64,000 bases of DNA from Campylobacter concisus (lineage in GTDB: Bacteria > Campylobacterota > Campylobacteria > Campylobacterales > Campylobacteraceae). The position numbers were made by a program, and so were the translations under genes. The notes under the pieces were generated by a model. That model was given only the letters and a program-made list of their open reading frames with translations. It had not been told where the DNA came from and searched no databases. The stretch spans positions 186,001 to 250,000 of the forward strand of contig NZ_PPAF01000026.1 in NCBI RefSeq assembly GCF_002913045.1. The letters run 5' to 3'. This document shows positions 35,074 to 44,100 of this stretch, piece by piece. Every line of letters starts with the position of its first letter. Positions within the stretch are counted from its first letter, which is position 1.

Positions 35074-37305
35074 ATGCGTGAATACAAAAAGTATTGGCTA
35101 GCACTTGTTGCAGTACTAGTAATTTGCTTTAGTATTTTAGGCTACTACGGCGTTGAGGTTTATAGAAGCTCGCCACCAGTTGTAAATTTTACAGATGAGA
35201 ATGGCAATGTCGTGATCGACAAAGAGAGCATCTATAAAGGTCAAGAGGCCTGGCAAAGCATAGGAGGTATGCAAGTTGGCTCTGTTTGGGGACACGGTGC
35301 ATATCAAGCACCTGATTGGAGTGCGGACTGGCTTCACAAAGAGTTAGTTATATTTTTAGAGTTAAAAGCAGATGAAATTTACCACTCAAAATATGCTGAC
35401 TTAAATGATGAGCAAAAGGCAAATCTAAAAGTTCTACTTAAAAAAGAGTACCGAGAAAATGGCGTAAAAGACGATAAAATCGTACTTAGTAGCGATAGAT
35501 TAAAGGCTATGAAACAAGTAAGCCAAGAGTATTCATCACTTTTTGGAAATGACCCTAAGTTTAAATCTTTAAGAGAAGCTTATGCGATGAAAGAAAATAC
35601 TCTTCCAAATGCTTCTGATAGAGATGATCTTAATAACTTTTTCTTCTGGTCAGCCTGGGCAACCGCAGCAAACAGACCTAACAGCGATGCTACATATACA
35701 AACAACTGGCCACACGAGCCACTAATCGATAATGTACCAACAAGCGAAAATATTTTTTGGTCAATCGCAAGCGTTGTAATACTTATTGCTGGTATTGGAT
35801 TTCTTGTTTGGTTTAGCTCTTTTTATGGCAAAAAAGATGATGAAAAATTGGAAGCTATTAGCGAAGATCCGCTTAGTAAATTAAGCCTAACTCCATCTCA
35901 AAAAGCTCTTAAAAAATATCTTTTTGTGACTTTGGCTCTTTTTGCATTCCAAATTTTAATAGGCGGCTTTACAGCTCATTATACAGTAGAAGGACAGGAA
36001 TTTTACGGTATAAATTTATCAGCTTATATTCCTTATTCACTTGCTAGAACATGGCACATTCAGGCTAGTATCTTCTGGATTGCGACAGGATTTTTAGCAG
36101 GCGGTCTTTTCCTAGCGCCTATTATAAATGGCGGTAAAGATCCAAAATTCCAAAAGCTTGGCGTAGATTTATTATTTTACGCATTACTAATCCTTGTGGT
36201 TGGCAGTTTTGCTGGTGAGTATTTAGCGATCGCAAATATTATGCCTATAAATTTAAGCTTCTGGTTTGGACACCAAGGATACGAATATATCGAGCTTGGA
36301 CGTGTTTGGCAAATTATTTTATTTGTTGGCCTTGTCATTTGGATGCTACTTTTACTTCGCGGATTTATCGGCGGATTTAAGAACAAAGGTGATAAAAATT
36401 TACTTGCTATCTTCGCAGCTTCAGCTGTTGCAGTTGGATTATTTTACGGAGCAGGATTATTTTACGGTCAAAGAAGCCCACTTCCAGTGATGGAATACTG
36501 GCGCTGGTGGGTTGTACACCTTTGGGTTGAAGGCTTTTTTGAGGTATTTGCTACCGCTTCACTTGCTTTTGTATTTGTTAGTCTTGGTCTTGTTTCAAAG
36601 AGATTTGCTACGTTTTCAACACTTGCGAGTGCATCACTTTTCTTAGTAGGCGGAATTCCAGGAACTTTCCACCACTTATATTTTGCGGGCACTACAACAC
36701 CTATAATGGCAGTTGGCGCTAGTTTCTCAGCACTTGAGGTAGTTCCTCTTGTATTACTTGGCGCTGAAGCTTATGAGCACTACAGACTTCAGTTTGCTCA
36801 AACTTGGGCTAAGACATTAAAATGGCCACTTTACTGCTTTATCGCAGTTGCTTTCTGGAATATGCTAGGTGCTGGTGTATTTGGATTTTTAATAAATCCT
36901 CCGATCTCACTATTTTATATCCAAGGCCTAAATACGACTCCAGTTCACGGACATGCTGCGCTATTTGGTGTTTATGGATTTTTGGCACTTGGATTTGTTT
37001 GGCTAGTAGCTACTTATCTATTCAAAGGTCAAGAATTTGATGAAAAACTTATGAAAGTAGGTTTTTGGGGCTTAAATATAGGCCTTATGCTAATGATCGT
37101 GCTTTCACTACTTCCAATAGGAATTTATCAAGCATTTGCAAGCCTAGAGCATGGTATGTGGTATGCAAGAAGCGCTGAGCTTTTACAACAATCACACTTG
37201 CAAAATTTAAGATGGGTAAGAATGATTGGCGATACGATTTTAATAATCGGTGGAATCAGCTTCCTTGCACAACTTCTAAAATTTATGCTTAATAAAAAAG
37301 CTTAA
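35074..37305 (+). CDS. norZ: Quinol-dependent nitric oxide reductase (qNOR)
   Basis: Reduces 2 NO to N2O at the inner membrane using menaquinol. The 743-residue protein has an N-terminal helix, a periplasmic cytochrome-c-like domain without a CXXCH haem site (about 30-220), and a haem-copper-oxidase-type core with about 12 helices. Core signatures: RTWHIQASIFWIATGFLAGG, WWVVHLWVEGFFEVFATASL (haem-b3/FeB region with conserved glutamates), GIPGTFHHLYFAGT, and VHGHAALFGVYGF. The first domain has the usual qNOR start (IGGMQVGSVWGHGAYQAPDW). It protects against, or respires, NO made from nitrite. AAAGGAG precedes the ATG. The symbol norB is also in use. Confidence 0.95.
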   Translation: MREYKKYWLALVAVLVICFSILGYYGVEVYRSSPPVVNFTDENGNVVIDKESIYKGQEAWQSIGGMQVGSVWGHGAYQAPDWSADWLHKELVIFLELKADEIYHSKYADLNDEQKANLKVLLKKEYRENGVKDDKIVLSSDRLKAMKQVSQEYSSLFGNDPKFKSLREAYAMKENTLPNASDRDDLNNFFFWSAWATAANRPNSDATYTNNWPHEPLIDNVPTSENIFWSIASVVILIAGIGFLVWFSSFYGKKDDEKLEAISEDPLSKLSLTPSQKALKKYLFVTLALFAFQILIGGFTAHYTVEGQEFYGINLSAYIPYSLARTWHIQASIFWIATGFLAGGLFLAPIINGGKDPKFQKLGVDLLFYALLILVVGSFAGEYLAIANIMPINLSFWFGHQGYEYIELGRVWQIILFVGLVIWMLLLLRGFIGGFKNKGDKNLLAIFAASAVAVGLFYGAGLFYGQRSPLPVMEYWRWWVVHLWVEGFFEVFATASLAFVFVSLGLVSKRFATFSTLASASLFLVGGIPGTFHHLYFAGTTTPIMAVGASFSALEVVPLVLLGAEAYEHYRLQFAQTWAKTLKWPLYCFIAVAFWNMLGAGVFGFLINPPISLFYIQGLNTTPVHGHAALFGVYGFLALGFVWLVATYLFKGQEFDEKLMKVGFWGLNIGLMLMIVLSLLPIGIYQAFASLEHGMWYARSAELLQQSHLQNLRWVRMIGDTILIIGGISFLAQLLKFMLNKKA

Positions 37306-37308
37306 AAC

Positions 37309-37331
37309 TAAAGGGGTATTTTGCCCCTTTA
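37309..37331 (+). terminator. Intrinsic terminator after norZ
   Basis: TAAAGGGG / CCCCTTTA stem with a TATTTTG loop, 4 nt past the stop, so the next gene probably has its own promoter or depends on read-through. Confidence 0.75.
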
Positions 37332-37376
37332 TTAAGCTATCTTTTCATAAAATAACGCAAATTTAAAAGGAAAGAA

Positions 37377-37919
37377 ATGATTACATTTTTTAAAAGAATT
37401 TGCGTTATTTTTATCGTACTCTTACACTCTTTTTTAGCTCTTGTAGTTGATTATTCGTTTCCACACTATGCAAATGTGCAAATCACAGGTGGCGATGTCA
37501 AACGTATGGACAAAGATGGCATCATCGATGCTAAAAATCCGGCAGATGGCCCTACCAGAGATGTTTATTTTATCTACACTAAAGATTCTAATAATTCAAA
37601 TAAAGTCATGGCTTATAGAAATGAAGATACTGCATGGGGATTTCCGTTTTATTTTAAATTTAACTCAGCTGATGTACAAGCCAAGGCCCAGGGCTTTGCA
37701 AATAGCGATAAAAACGTAACTGTAAAATATTATGGATATAGAATTTCTATGCTTCAAGAGTTTAGAAATGTCATCTCACTAAAAGAGAGCGGTACTGATA
37801 CTAGTTGGCCGGTAGCTAGCTATGTATTTTACTTTATCTTGTTTATCTCGCTAATCATTTGGATAAGAAAGATAAATAAGGCCTTTAGACCAAAGACTAG
37901 TGAAAATTTAGAGAAATAG
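37377..37919 (+). CDS. DUF1523-like membrane protein
   Basis: 180 residues: N-terminal membrane helix (about 5-27), periplasmic domain (VDYSFPHYANVQITGGDVKR; RDVYFIYTKD; GFPFYFKFNSADVQAKAQ; YYGYRISMLQEFRNVIS) and a second C-terminal membrane helix (about 148-166). The central block matches my memory of DUF1523 proteins. Function unknown. It lies downstream of norZ beyond a terminator; AAAAGGAAAG precedes the ATG. Confidence 0.65.
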   Translation: MITFFKRICVIFIVLLHSFLALVVDYSFPHYANVQITGGDVKRMDKDGIIDAKNPADGPTRDVYFIYTKDSNNSNKVMAYRNEDTAWGFPFYFKFNSADVQAKAQGFANSDKNVTVKYYGYRISMLQEFRNVISLKESGTDTSWPVASYVFYFILFISLIIWIRKINKAFRPKTSENLEK

Positions 37920-37957
37920 ATAGTATTTGTTTTAGCTATTTGATATTTTAAAAATCA

Positions 37958-37981
37958 AAAAGAGAGCTTTGTCTCTCTTTT
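37958..37981 (+). terminator. Intrinsic terminator after the DUF1523 gene
   Basis: AAAAGAGAG / CTCTCTTTT stem with a short loop, followed by TATCTC. Confidence 0.75.
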
Positions 37982-38036
37982 ATCTCTAAAAATTTCTAGT
38001 GCTATCAAGTATTTTTAGCTCGTTTGCTCTGTTGTA

Positions 38037-38325
38037 TTATTTGTCACATTCATCTACGTTTTTCCAGCTTGTAAAGTAAAATTCCACATCTTGATTTTTG
38101 CAATTATTTTTAAGAAAATCACCCGCTTTTTTATGGCATGTAATTCTTTGCCTTGCCATTCATCATTTGTGACCTAGCTTCGTTCGCCAAGATATTCTTA
38201 AAATGGCTTGCAGGGAAGCCTTCTTGTATCTAAATCTATCTTATGCAAGGATATCTCTATTCTATTTTTGAAACTTTAAAGCCATTTGCTAGCGTATCAG
38301 TTTTTGCAACAAGATTTTTTAGATT
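38037..38325 (-). pseudogene. Decayed gene, frameshifted and with in-frame stops
   Basis: The minus strand shows protein-like blocks in broken order: first KTDTLANGFKVSKIE then a stop, two further stops, then IQEGFPASHFKNILANEAR continuing to KAKNYMP and a stop, then in the next frame CHKKAGDFLKNNCKNQDV to a final stop at 38037. The pieces are collinear and read like one small cysteine-containing protein of about 95 residues. I do not recognise the family. No start or ribosome site is convincing. Confidence 0.45.
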
Positions 38326-38362
38326 TTAGAAAGAAAATTTATAGTGGATTGGCATAAATTTT

Positions 38363-38380
38363 AGGGGCAAAGCGCCCCCT
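38363..38380 (-). terminator. Terminator after hpf
   Basis: AGGGG / CCCCT stem rich in G/C, directly past the hpf stop on the minus strand and followed by an AAAATTT tract. Confidence 0.55.
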
Positions 38381-38384
38381 AGTT

Positions 38385-38912
38385 TTAGTATAGACCAAAA
38401 GTTCCGTCTGTTCTTTTGTAAATGACGCGCATTTTGGCATCAACGTCGTTAAATACGTAAAATTGTTTATCGCTTGATTTTAGTTTATCAAGTGCTTCTT
38501 CTATCTCAAGTGGTTTATAAATTTCAAGTTCCATAGGTACGATCTCCTCGACACCTTCGATCTTTTCTTCTCCTATTCTTGAGCGAAATTCTTTGTCGTC
38601 AGCCTTGCCTTTAACAGTAAATTTCTTATCATGCTCTCTTCTTAAAACTTTTGATGCTTTTTCGATAGCAAGATCGATCGCAGCGTAAAGATCTTTATCT
38701 TTTTGGCGAACGACTATCGTATCTTTGTGAGCCATATTTAGAGAAAATTCTGCATTAAAGCCTTTTTTTCCTTGTTTTTCATCGGCTGCTACAACACATC
38801 TTGCTGAGATAATGTCGAGATTGTATTTGCCAAGTGTATCAAAAGCGTCTTGGATATAGTTTTTGATTGGCTCTGTTAGCTCAAATTGTTTTCCTACAAT
38901 GCTTATGTTCAT
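38385..38912 (-). CDS. hpf: Long-form ribosome hibernation promoting factor
   Basis: 175 residues: N-terminal YfiA/HPF domain (MNISIVGKQFELTEPIKNYI onward, with the basic KVLRREHDKK segment) and the C-terminal dimerisation domain (EIEEALDKLKSSDKQFYVF, then FNDVDAKMRVIYKRTDGTFG) that joins two ribosomes into 100S dimers. The long form is the usual one in bacteria without RMF. It is transcribed alone, with AAAGGAG upstream. Confidence 0.93.
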   Translation of the reverse strand: MNISIVGKQFELTEPIKNYIQDAFDTLGKYNLDIISARCVVAADEKQGKKGFNAEFSLNMAHKDTIVVRQKDKDLYAAIDLAIEKASKVLRREHDKKFTVKGKADDKEFRSRIGEEKIEGVEEIVPMELEIYKPLEIEEALDKLKSSDKQFYVFNDVDAKMRVIYKRTDGTFGLY

Positions 38913-38992
38913 CGTAATCTCCTTTATAGAAAGTAAGATGATTATAACACGCTAAAACTAAAAACAAATTAAACTAAAATCTTTATAAAATT

Positions 38993-39415
38993 TTAAAGTT
39001 TCTGAAGGGTTCGTTTGTGAAAATTTATAGGATTTGGCGTTTTTTTATCTTTTGATGTTACAAAAACATCAAAGATCATATTGCCAGTACTTGCGACTCC
39101 GTTTGTTCCTGGCATGATGGTCGGTGGAGTGCATATACCGATGTCGCCAAAGTAAGTTATTATTACTTTAAAGTCGAACATATCGTTAAATTCTCCATTT
39201 ACTTTATCTAGGCATTTATTTGAGAAATCAGTTCTAAAAATTTCAAACATCGCATACTCTGCTGCTGCTTGAGCAACGAGTTGTGCTTGCTCTCTTAGAT
39301 AAATTTCACTGCTTTGTCTAGCTGATGTGCTAGCTATCGAAAGAGCAAGAGTGCTGATAGAAGCTGCTACAACTAGAAAAAATATCGCTGCTATTAACGT
39401 AAATCCTTTTCTCAT
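38993..39415 (-). CDS. Minor pseudopilin without Glu5 (GspK/PilX-like)
   Basis: 140 residues from the ATG at 39415, which overlaps the stop of the previous pilin gene (TAATG). The type III signal MRKG-FTLIAAIFFLVVAASI has a normal Gly-Phe cleavage site, but position 5 of the mature protein is Ala instead of Glu. That exception is known in GspK and PilX, which sit at or near the tip and need no Glu5 contact with a preceding subunit. The rest is short, with a conserved-looking REQAQLVAQAAAEYAMFEIF helix. It is the last gene of the four-gene operon. Confidence 0.8.
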   Translation of the reverse strand: MRKGFTLIAAIFFLVVAASISTLALSIASTSARQSSEIYLREQAQLVAQAAAEYAMFEIFRTDFSNKCLDKVNGEFNDMFDFKVIITYFGDIGICTPPTIMPGTNGVASTGNMIFDVFVTSKDKKTPNPINFHKRTLQKL

Positions 39416-40431
39416 TAATAAACCGCCTTTGACTTGCAAATGGTTATTTCTGATTTTTCTGCTTTAAGGCAGAGCTTTAGCGCGATGACTCCATTTTTTT
39501 CTGTAAAGACAAATCTTGTTACATGTTTAGCTAGTGTCGCACTTTCGGCTTTGATAGCCTTTGTAGATGTTGAGCTAAATTTTTTAAAGCTTTCATTTAG
39601 CCATGGCCTATAGTTGTAGTAAATTTTAAGGTCAAAAGAGCCGTTTTGTACATCCTCGGTACTTTGCTCAGCTGGTGCTATGGCAATGGCTGTGTAAGCT
39701 AGCTTATACTGTTCTGAAATTTTTTTATTTTTAAAATCACTTGAAATCTTAAGCGTGTCGATTGATTGTATGCCAACTTTTGCGATATCTAAGTGTCTTT
39801 GGTCTAAATTTTCTTGATAGCCAAAGCTGCTACCAACTCTATAAAGTATGCTAGAAAATATCGCTACTAAACCACCATTTTCATTATCGGCGTTTATACA
39901 CCTAGAGCCACTATTTACATCTTCTTCATTGCTATCATTTTCGCAGGTCAAGTCCATTACGCCGTTTCTAAAAGCGTCATTAAATTTGCTTCCAGGACTT
40001 TTTAATCCATTTGCAATAGAACTATTTGCAAGATCTACATATCCGCTATATATGCCTTCTTCGATGATAGGATCTCCGTTAGTATCATCTCCTTTATATT
40101 CGTTGATGCCATCAAATAGCTCATAAGCAGCTGGGATAAATTCTAAAATTTCAAAGTCACTACTTAAATTTACGCCACTATCATTTAGAGCTAGGTAATC
40201 TCCATTTTTTTTCCTAGCGATAACGCTTTGTTTGATTCTGTGGCTAAGTAGCATTGAAATTTGCTCTAGAGCGATTTCGCTTTGTGTTTCTAGTTCGTTT
40301 ATTACTTTGCTTTGAAAATAGTTTTGATATAAATTCATAAGCGTGTTAAAGCTCATAAGTGAGATAACACCAAGTACGGTGATAACTATTATTAGCTCAA
40401 TTAATGTAAAAGCTTTTTTTGTTTTTTTCAT
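39415..40431 (-). CDS. Minor pseudopilin (PilW/GspJ-like)
   Basis: 338 residues from the ATG at 40431, chosen because it overlaps the preceding stop as ATGA; an ATG at 40437 is the alternative. The type III signal KKTKKA-FTLIELIIVITVLG has Ala rather than Gly before the cleavage site and a normal Glu5. The large, Ser/Asn/Asp-rich globular part (for example DLTCENDSNEEDVNSGSRCI) resembles PilW/GspJ-size minor pilins. It is third in the operon. Confidence 0.8.
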   Translation of the reverse strand: MKKTKKAFTLIELIIVITVLGVISLMSFNTLMNLYQNYFQSKVINELETQSEIALEQISMLLSHRIKQSVIARKKNGDYLALNDSGVNLSSDFEILEFIPAAYELFDGINEYKGDDTNGDPIIEEGIYSGYVDLANSSIANGLKSPGSKFNDAFRNGVMDLTCENDSNEEDVNSGSRCINADNENGGLVAIFSSILYRVGSSFGYQENLDQRHLDIAKVGIQSIDTLKISSDFKNKKISEQYKLAYTAIAIAPAEQSTEDVQNGSFDLKIYYNYRPWLNESFKKFSSTSTKAIKAESATLAKHVTRFVFTEKNGVIALKLCLKAEKSEITICKSKAVY

Positions 40432-41123
40432 TTCCATTCTTTTACACTTAGAGTGCTACTTTCACCTATGTTAAAGGCATATCCATAAAGTACGCTTTTG
40501 CTCTCTTTTGTAGTTTTCATAGTCGTATCTAGCTTTATCTGTAAAACGTCACTATCGTTTAAAGGAGTGCTAACTACAAATTTATCAGCTCCATTTGTTA
40601 TGGTTGGAGTCGTCTCTGTATCTATGATAAAGTCGCGTTTAGTAGTGCTAGCAGTTGGTGAGATGGATTTTTGGGTATTGAAATTTTTGATAGACTTTAC
40701 TTTAAAATTTACGCTTTTGATTGATTCTGGAAGCTTTGAATCATTAGGCCTTGTGGCACATGCAGATGAATTTTGCACTGGATATGCAAGTATCCTATGT
40801 CCCTCTCCTTTTACTCCGCTTTTTTCATAAAAATCTGGATTTGCCCCTTGATCGCAGATAATAAGAGGAAAAATTATAGCCTCTTGAGTGGTTATAGATG
40901 ATGGCATGGTATTTTTACCGGCTATTAAGACTTGATCGCTAAATGGTGCTTTTAATATTAATGACATATAAGTTTTAGCATTCATTAGTCCTTCTTGCAT
41001 TAAGGACTGCTCGCTTAAATTTGAAGTAGTTCTTACCGCTAGTGGCAGGCTTGCACTTACTATGGCTACTACAAGCACTGACAAGATAAGCTCTATCAAT
41101 GAAAAGCCACCTCTTTTTACCAC
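40428..41123 (-). CDS. Minor pseudopilin (PilV/GspI-like)
   Basis: 231 residues; GTG start at 41123 with AGGAG upstream. The type III signal VKRGG-FSLIELILSVLVVA has the expected Gly-Phe site and Glu5. The mature part is mostly beta and low-complexity Thr/Ser (SPTASTTKRDFIIDTETTPT). It overlaps the end of the giant exported-protein gene and is second in the operon. Which of the V/I-type pilins it equals cannot be decided by eye. Confidence 0.8.
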   Translation of the reverse strand: MVKRGGFSLIELILSVLVVAIVSASLPLAVRTTSNLSEQSLMQEGLMNAKTYMSLILKAPFSDQVLIAGKNTMPSSITTQEAIIFPLIICDQGANPDFYEKSGVKGEGHRILAYPVQNSSACATRPNDSKLPESIKSVNFKVKSIKNFNTQKSISPTASTTKRDFIIDTETTPTITNGADKFVVSTPLNDSDVLQIKLDTTMKTTKESKSVLYGYAFNIGESSTLSVKEWK

Positions 41124-44100
41124 TCTATTCTCCTGTTTGTCTTGTCGCTTATATCTAGGTTACTATCACTATTAGATTTTACTCCTATAAAACCTCCAAC
41201 TGCACCGCTTGTCTTATCCTCTATATTATTGCTCTTTAGGACTTTACCAGCCCATTCGCCATTTGGTACTAGAAAATTTAGATTGAAATTATTTGTTTCA
41301 GGTTTCTCATCAAATTCACTATAAAGAAGCCAGCTAGGTGCTCTCATTTTAGCCACATCAGTAACTGCCGACGGGTTTCTTATAAAAATTATTTGCTCGC
41401 CATTGCTTATACTGCTTACATCATTTCTTAAAACAGTGCCGCTGTAAGTGTTTGTAAAGCTAAAGTCATGATAGTTAAGTACTCCTGCGCTATGTTTTGG
41501 ATTGGTGGCCCAAAATGGCGCAGCTGGAAAGTCTTGCCATAGTTTGCCATCATTTTTCATATAGATATTTTTATTGCATCCATCGCAGTAGGCACCATAA
41601 TAAATTTTGGCATAAAAGCCACTATAAAGCCCTTCATAAAATGGTGCATAAACCCTACCAAAGTAAAATTTTGCTGTCGTTTCTGTTGCTGGTTTTTCAT
41701 ATTTTTTTACTGTATCGGTGCTATCTGACATGCCGCTAAAGCTAAAATCATTACTTGAAATAGTAAAAGGATTTTTGGCATGATTTACTTTTCTTTCAAA
41801 ATTAAAATATACTTCACCTTTACCTACACCATTTACAAAAGTATTTTTCTCTACATAAAATGTTGATTTTGTAGCACTTGGATCTATTGCTTTTCTAGTA
41901 TTTGAGCCAGGAATTTCAAAAAATAAAATTTCTTCATTTGCTTTTGCTAGTGTGCCGGCATTGCCATCGTTATCTGTAAAATTTAAAGGAACTCTATCTA
42001 GCTTTATGTCAAAGTTCATATTCTTTGCATAGCAATCTTCATTATAAAGTTTTGCAGGGTCATCGTTAAACAACCTAGCAGTTACTTCAAAGTCAAGCTT
42101 TGCTTTTTGTATGCCTTCATTATCAAGGTATGTTATATCGTTATCTTTTGTTATCTTTAACTTGCTTATTTGTATATCTTTTGGCCTAAACAAATAATCT
42201 CTATTACCTTCTAGCTTTATATTGCATCCGATCCTTCCTTCTTGAGCAGTGTCTTGTGATGGATCGTTGCTAATTGAGTTTTTTACACAATCATCAGCTC
42301 TTGATGGCGTATGTTGATCAGTTATTGTATAGTCTTTGTCTAATACATAAAAATATGTATCGCCTATATCTGAGTAAGAAAAGCCAACAGGTCCACTTGA
42401 TGTGTGACGGAAAATTTTACCCAATGCTTTATTTGGATCGTTAAAATCTACGCTTAGTTTGTTCTCGCTCTCTATAATGCTAGGATCGCAAGTCGCACTA
42501 TATGCTGGTACAAGTTTTATCTCTCCATTTGAGCCACTTATGTTATTTATATAACCATTTGCTAAGCCACTATCAAGAGGTTTCATAGCCGCAAGAGCAA
42601 TGTTGTTATAAGCTTTGCCGCCTATTAAAACATTGTTGTTATTGATCGTATTCTTGTCAGTATCCCATAGCCTAAAGTGACTTGGTCTTATAGCAAAATC
42701 ATCTAATTTTTCGCATTCAACCTTTGTAGTATTTGTCACTGGATCAAGATGAGAAATTCTAAATTTTACGCTTTTATAGGCTCTGTCAATACTAATGCCT
42801 GATAACAAAATATCAGTTACGCCATTAAATGTTATATCTTGTTCATATAAATTTGTTGGAGCACTGCAAGACTCGACCAACTCTACTTTTACATCTACTG
42901 GGGCATCTGGTACTTTTTTATTGCCATCTGTATCATAGTTTGTGATATAGACATTAAATGGCGTAGAAACGATTTTTGTTAGAAGCCTATTTTTAAATTT
43001 AGTTTTAAAAGTTGCCGAGCCATCGTCTTGTCTATTGCTTGCGACGAAATTATTTGGACTGGCACTAACACCTAAAGTAATGTTGTAATTTTGATTGCTA
43101 CATCTTCTTATGTATGTGTCATAGGGCTGTAAATTTATATCAGCATTTGCAACCGTGGCTTTGTAACTATTTGGCTCAAATTTAGACTTAAGGGTGGTTT
43201 CATATATGGCATAAGCGTAGTTGCCTTGATGAATTAGCATTTCTCCACCCTTATTTGCAGCCGCACCTTGTCCTAAATAAAAAGTTAAGTCATTTCCACT
43301 TAATTGCTGCAAGCCTGTGTTGTCGTTATAGTGTACCTGTCCTGACATAGTAAGTAGATCACTAGGTCCTTGCGATGCTTTATCTGCGTAAATGTAAGTT
43401 GAGTTTGGATTATAAATTTGGCTTGGATCTATTGTAGCTTTTAGTGCAAAGTCTTGGGCAGCTTCATTAGTATTGTTTGTAACTTCAACGAAAGTTTTTA
43501 AAATAGTATTTGCTGGCACTACTGTTGGAGTATTTTCTTGCACCTTTGTAAAAGTACTATCGCTAGGTTTTTTTGCATAAATATATTCCATATAACAAAC
43601 ATCTGGCTTATATATACGAGTAGAAAAGCCAACTAGAGCTAAATTTATACGGTCAGCACTTACAACATTAGCACTACCTGAATTTTTAATTGTTGTAACT
43701 GTAAATTTTATATCTGCTTCTTTTTGGGAATGTGACATTTTGTCCGATATATCAAATATATCTAAGTCTGCTTGAGAATGAAATTTTTTGCCTGGATTTA
43801 TAGGTTGTCCAAATTTTGTCATGGTTGAGTTAAATTGATCACCTTTTGCATTGTATTTGCTGGTTATACCCAGATAGCTACCTTCGTTTTCTATTTCAAT
43901 ATTCTCACCTTTTGTTTCTGGCTTTCCGCCAAAAGAAAACATTGTAAGCGTAGCATTTATATCGCCTGCTTTTGGTGTATAGATATTTTCAAATTTTACA
44001 TCTACGGTTGAGCTTTTTACAGTACCAAATGGATCGCTTGACTTCATCCAGTCTGCTGCAAGTCTTTCTAATCCATCAAATATACTAACAAGCTTTGGCT

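Noticed and set aside
37920..38384. Small RNA or tRNA in the gap
   Set aside because: No cloverleaf or CCA-type end was visible; protein-like blocks on the minus strand explain the sequence better.
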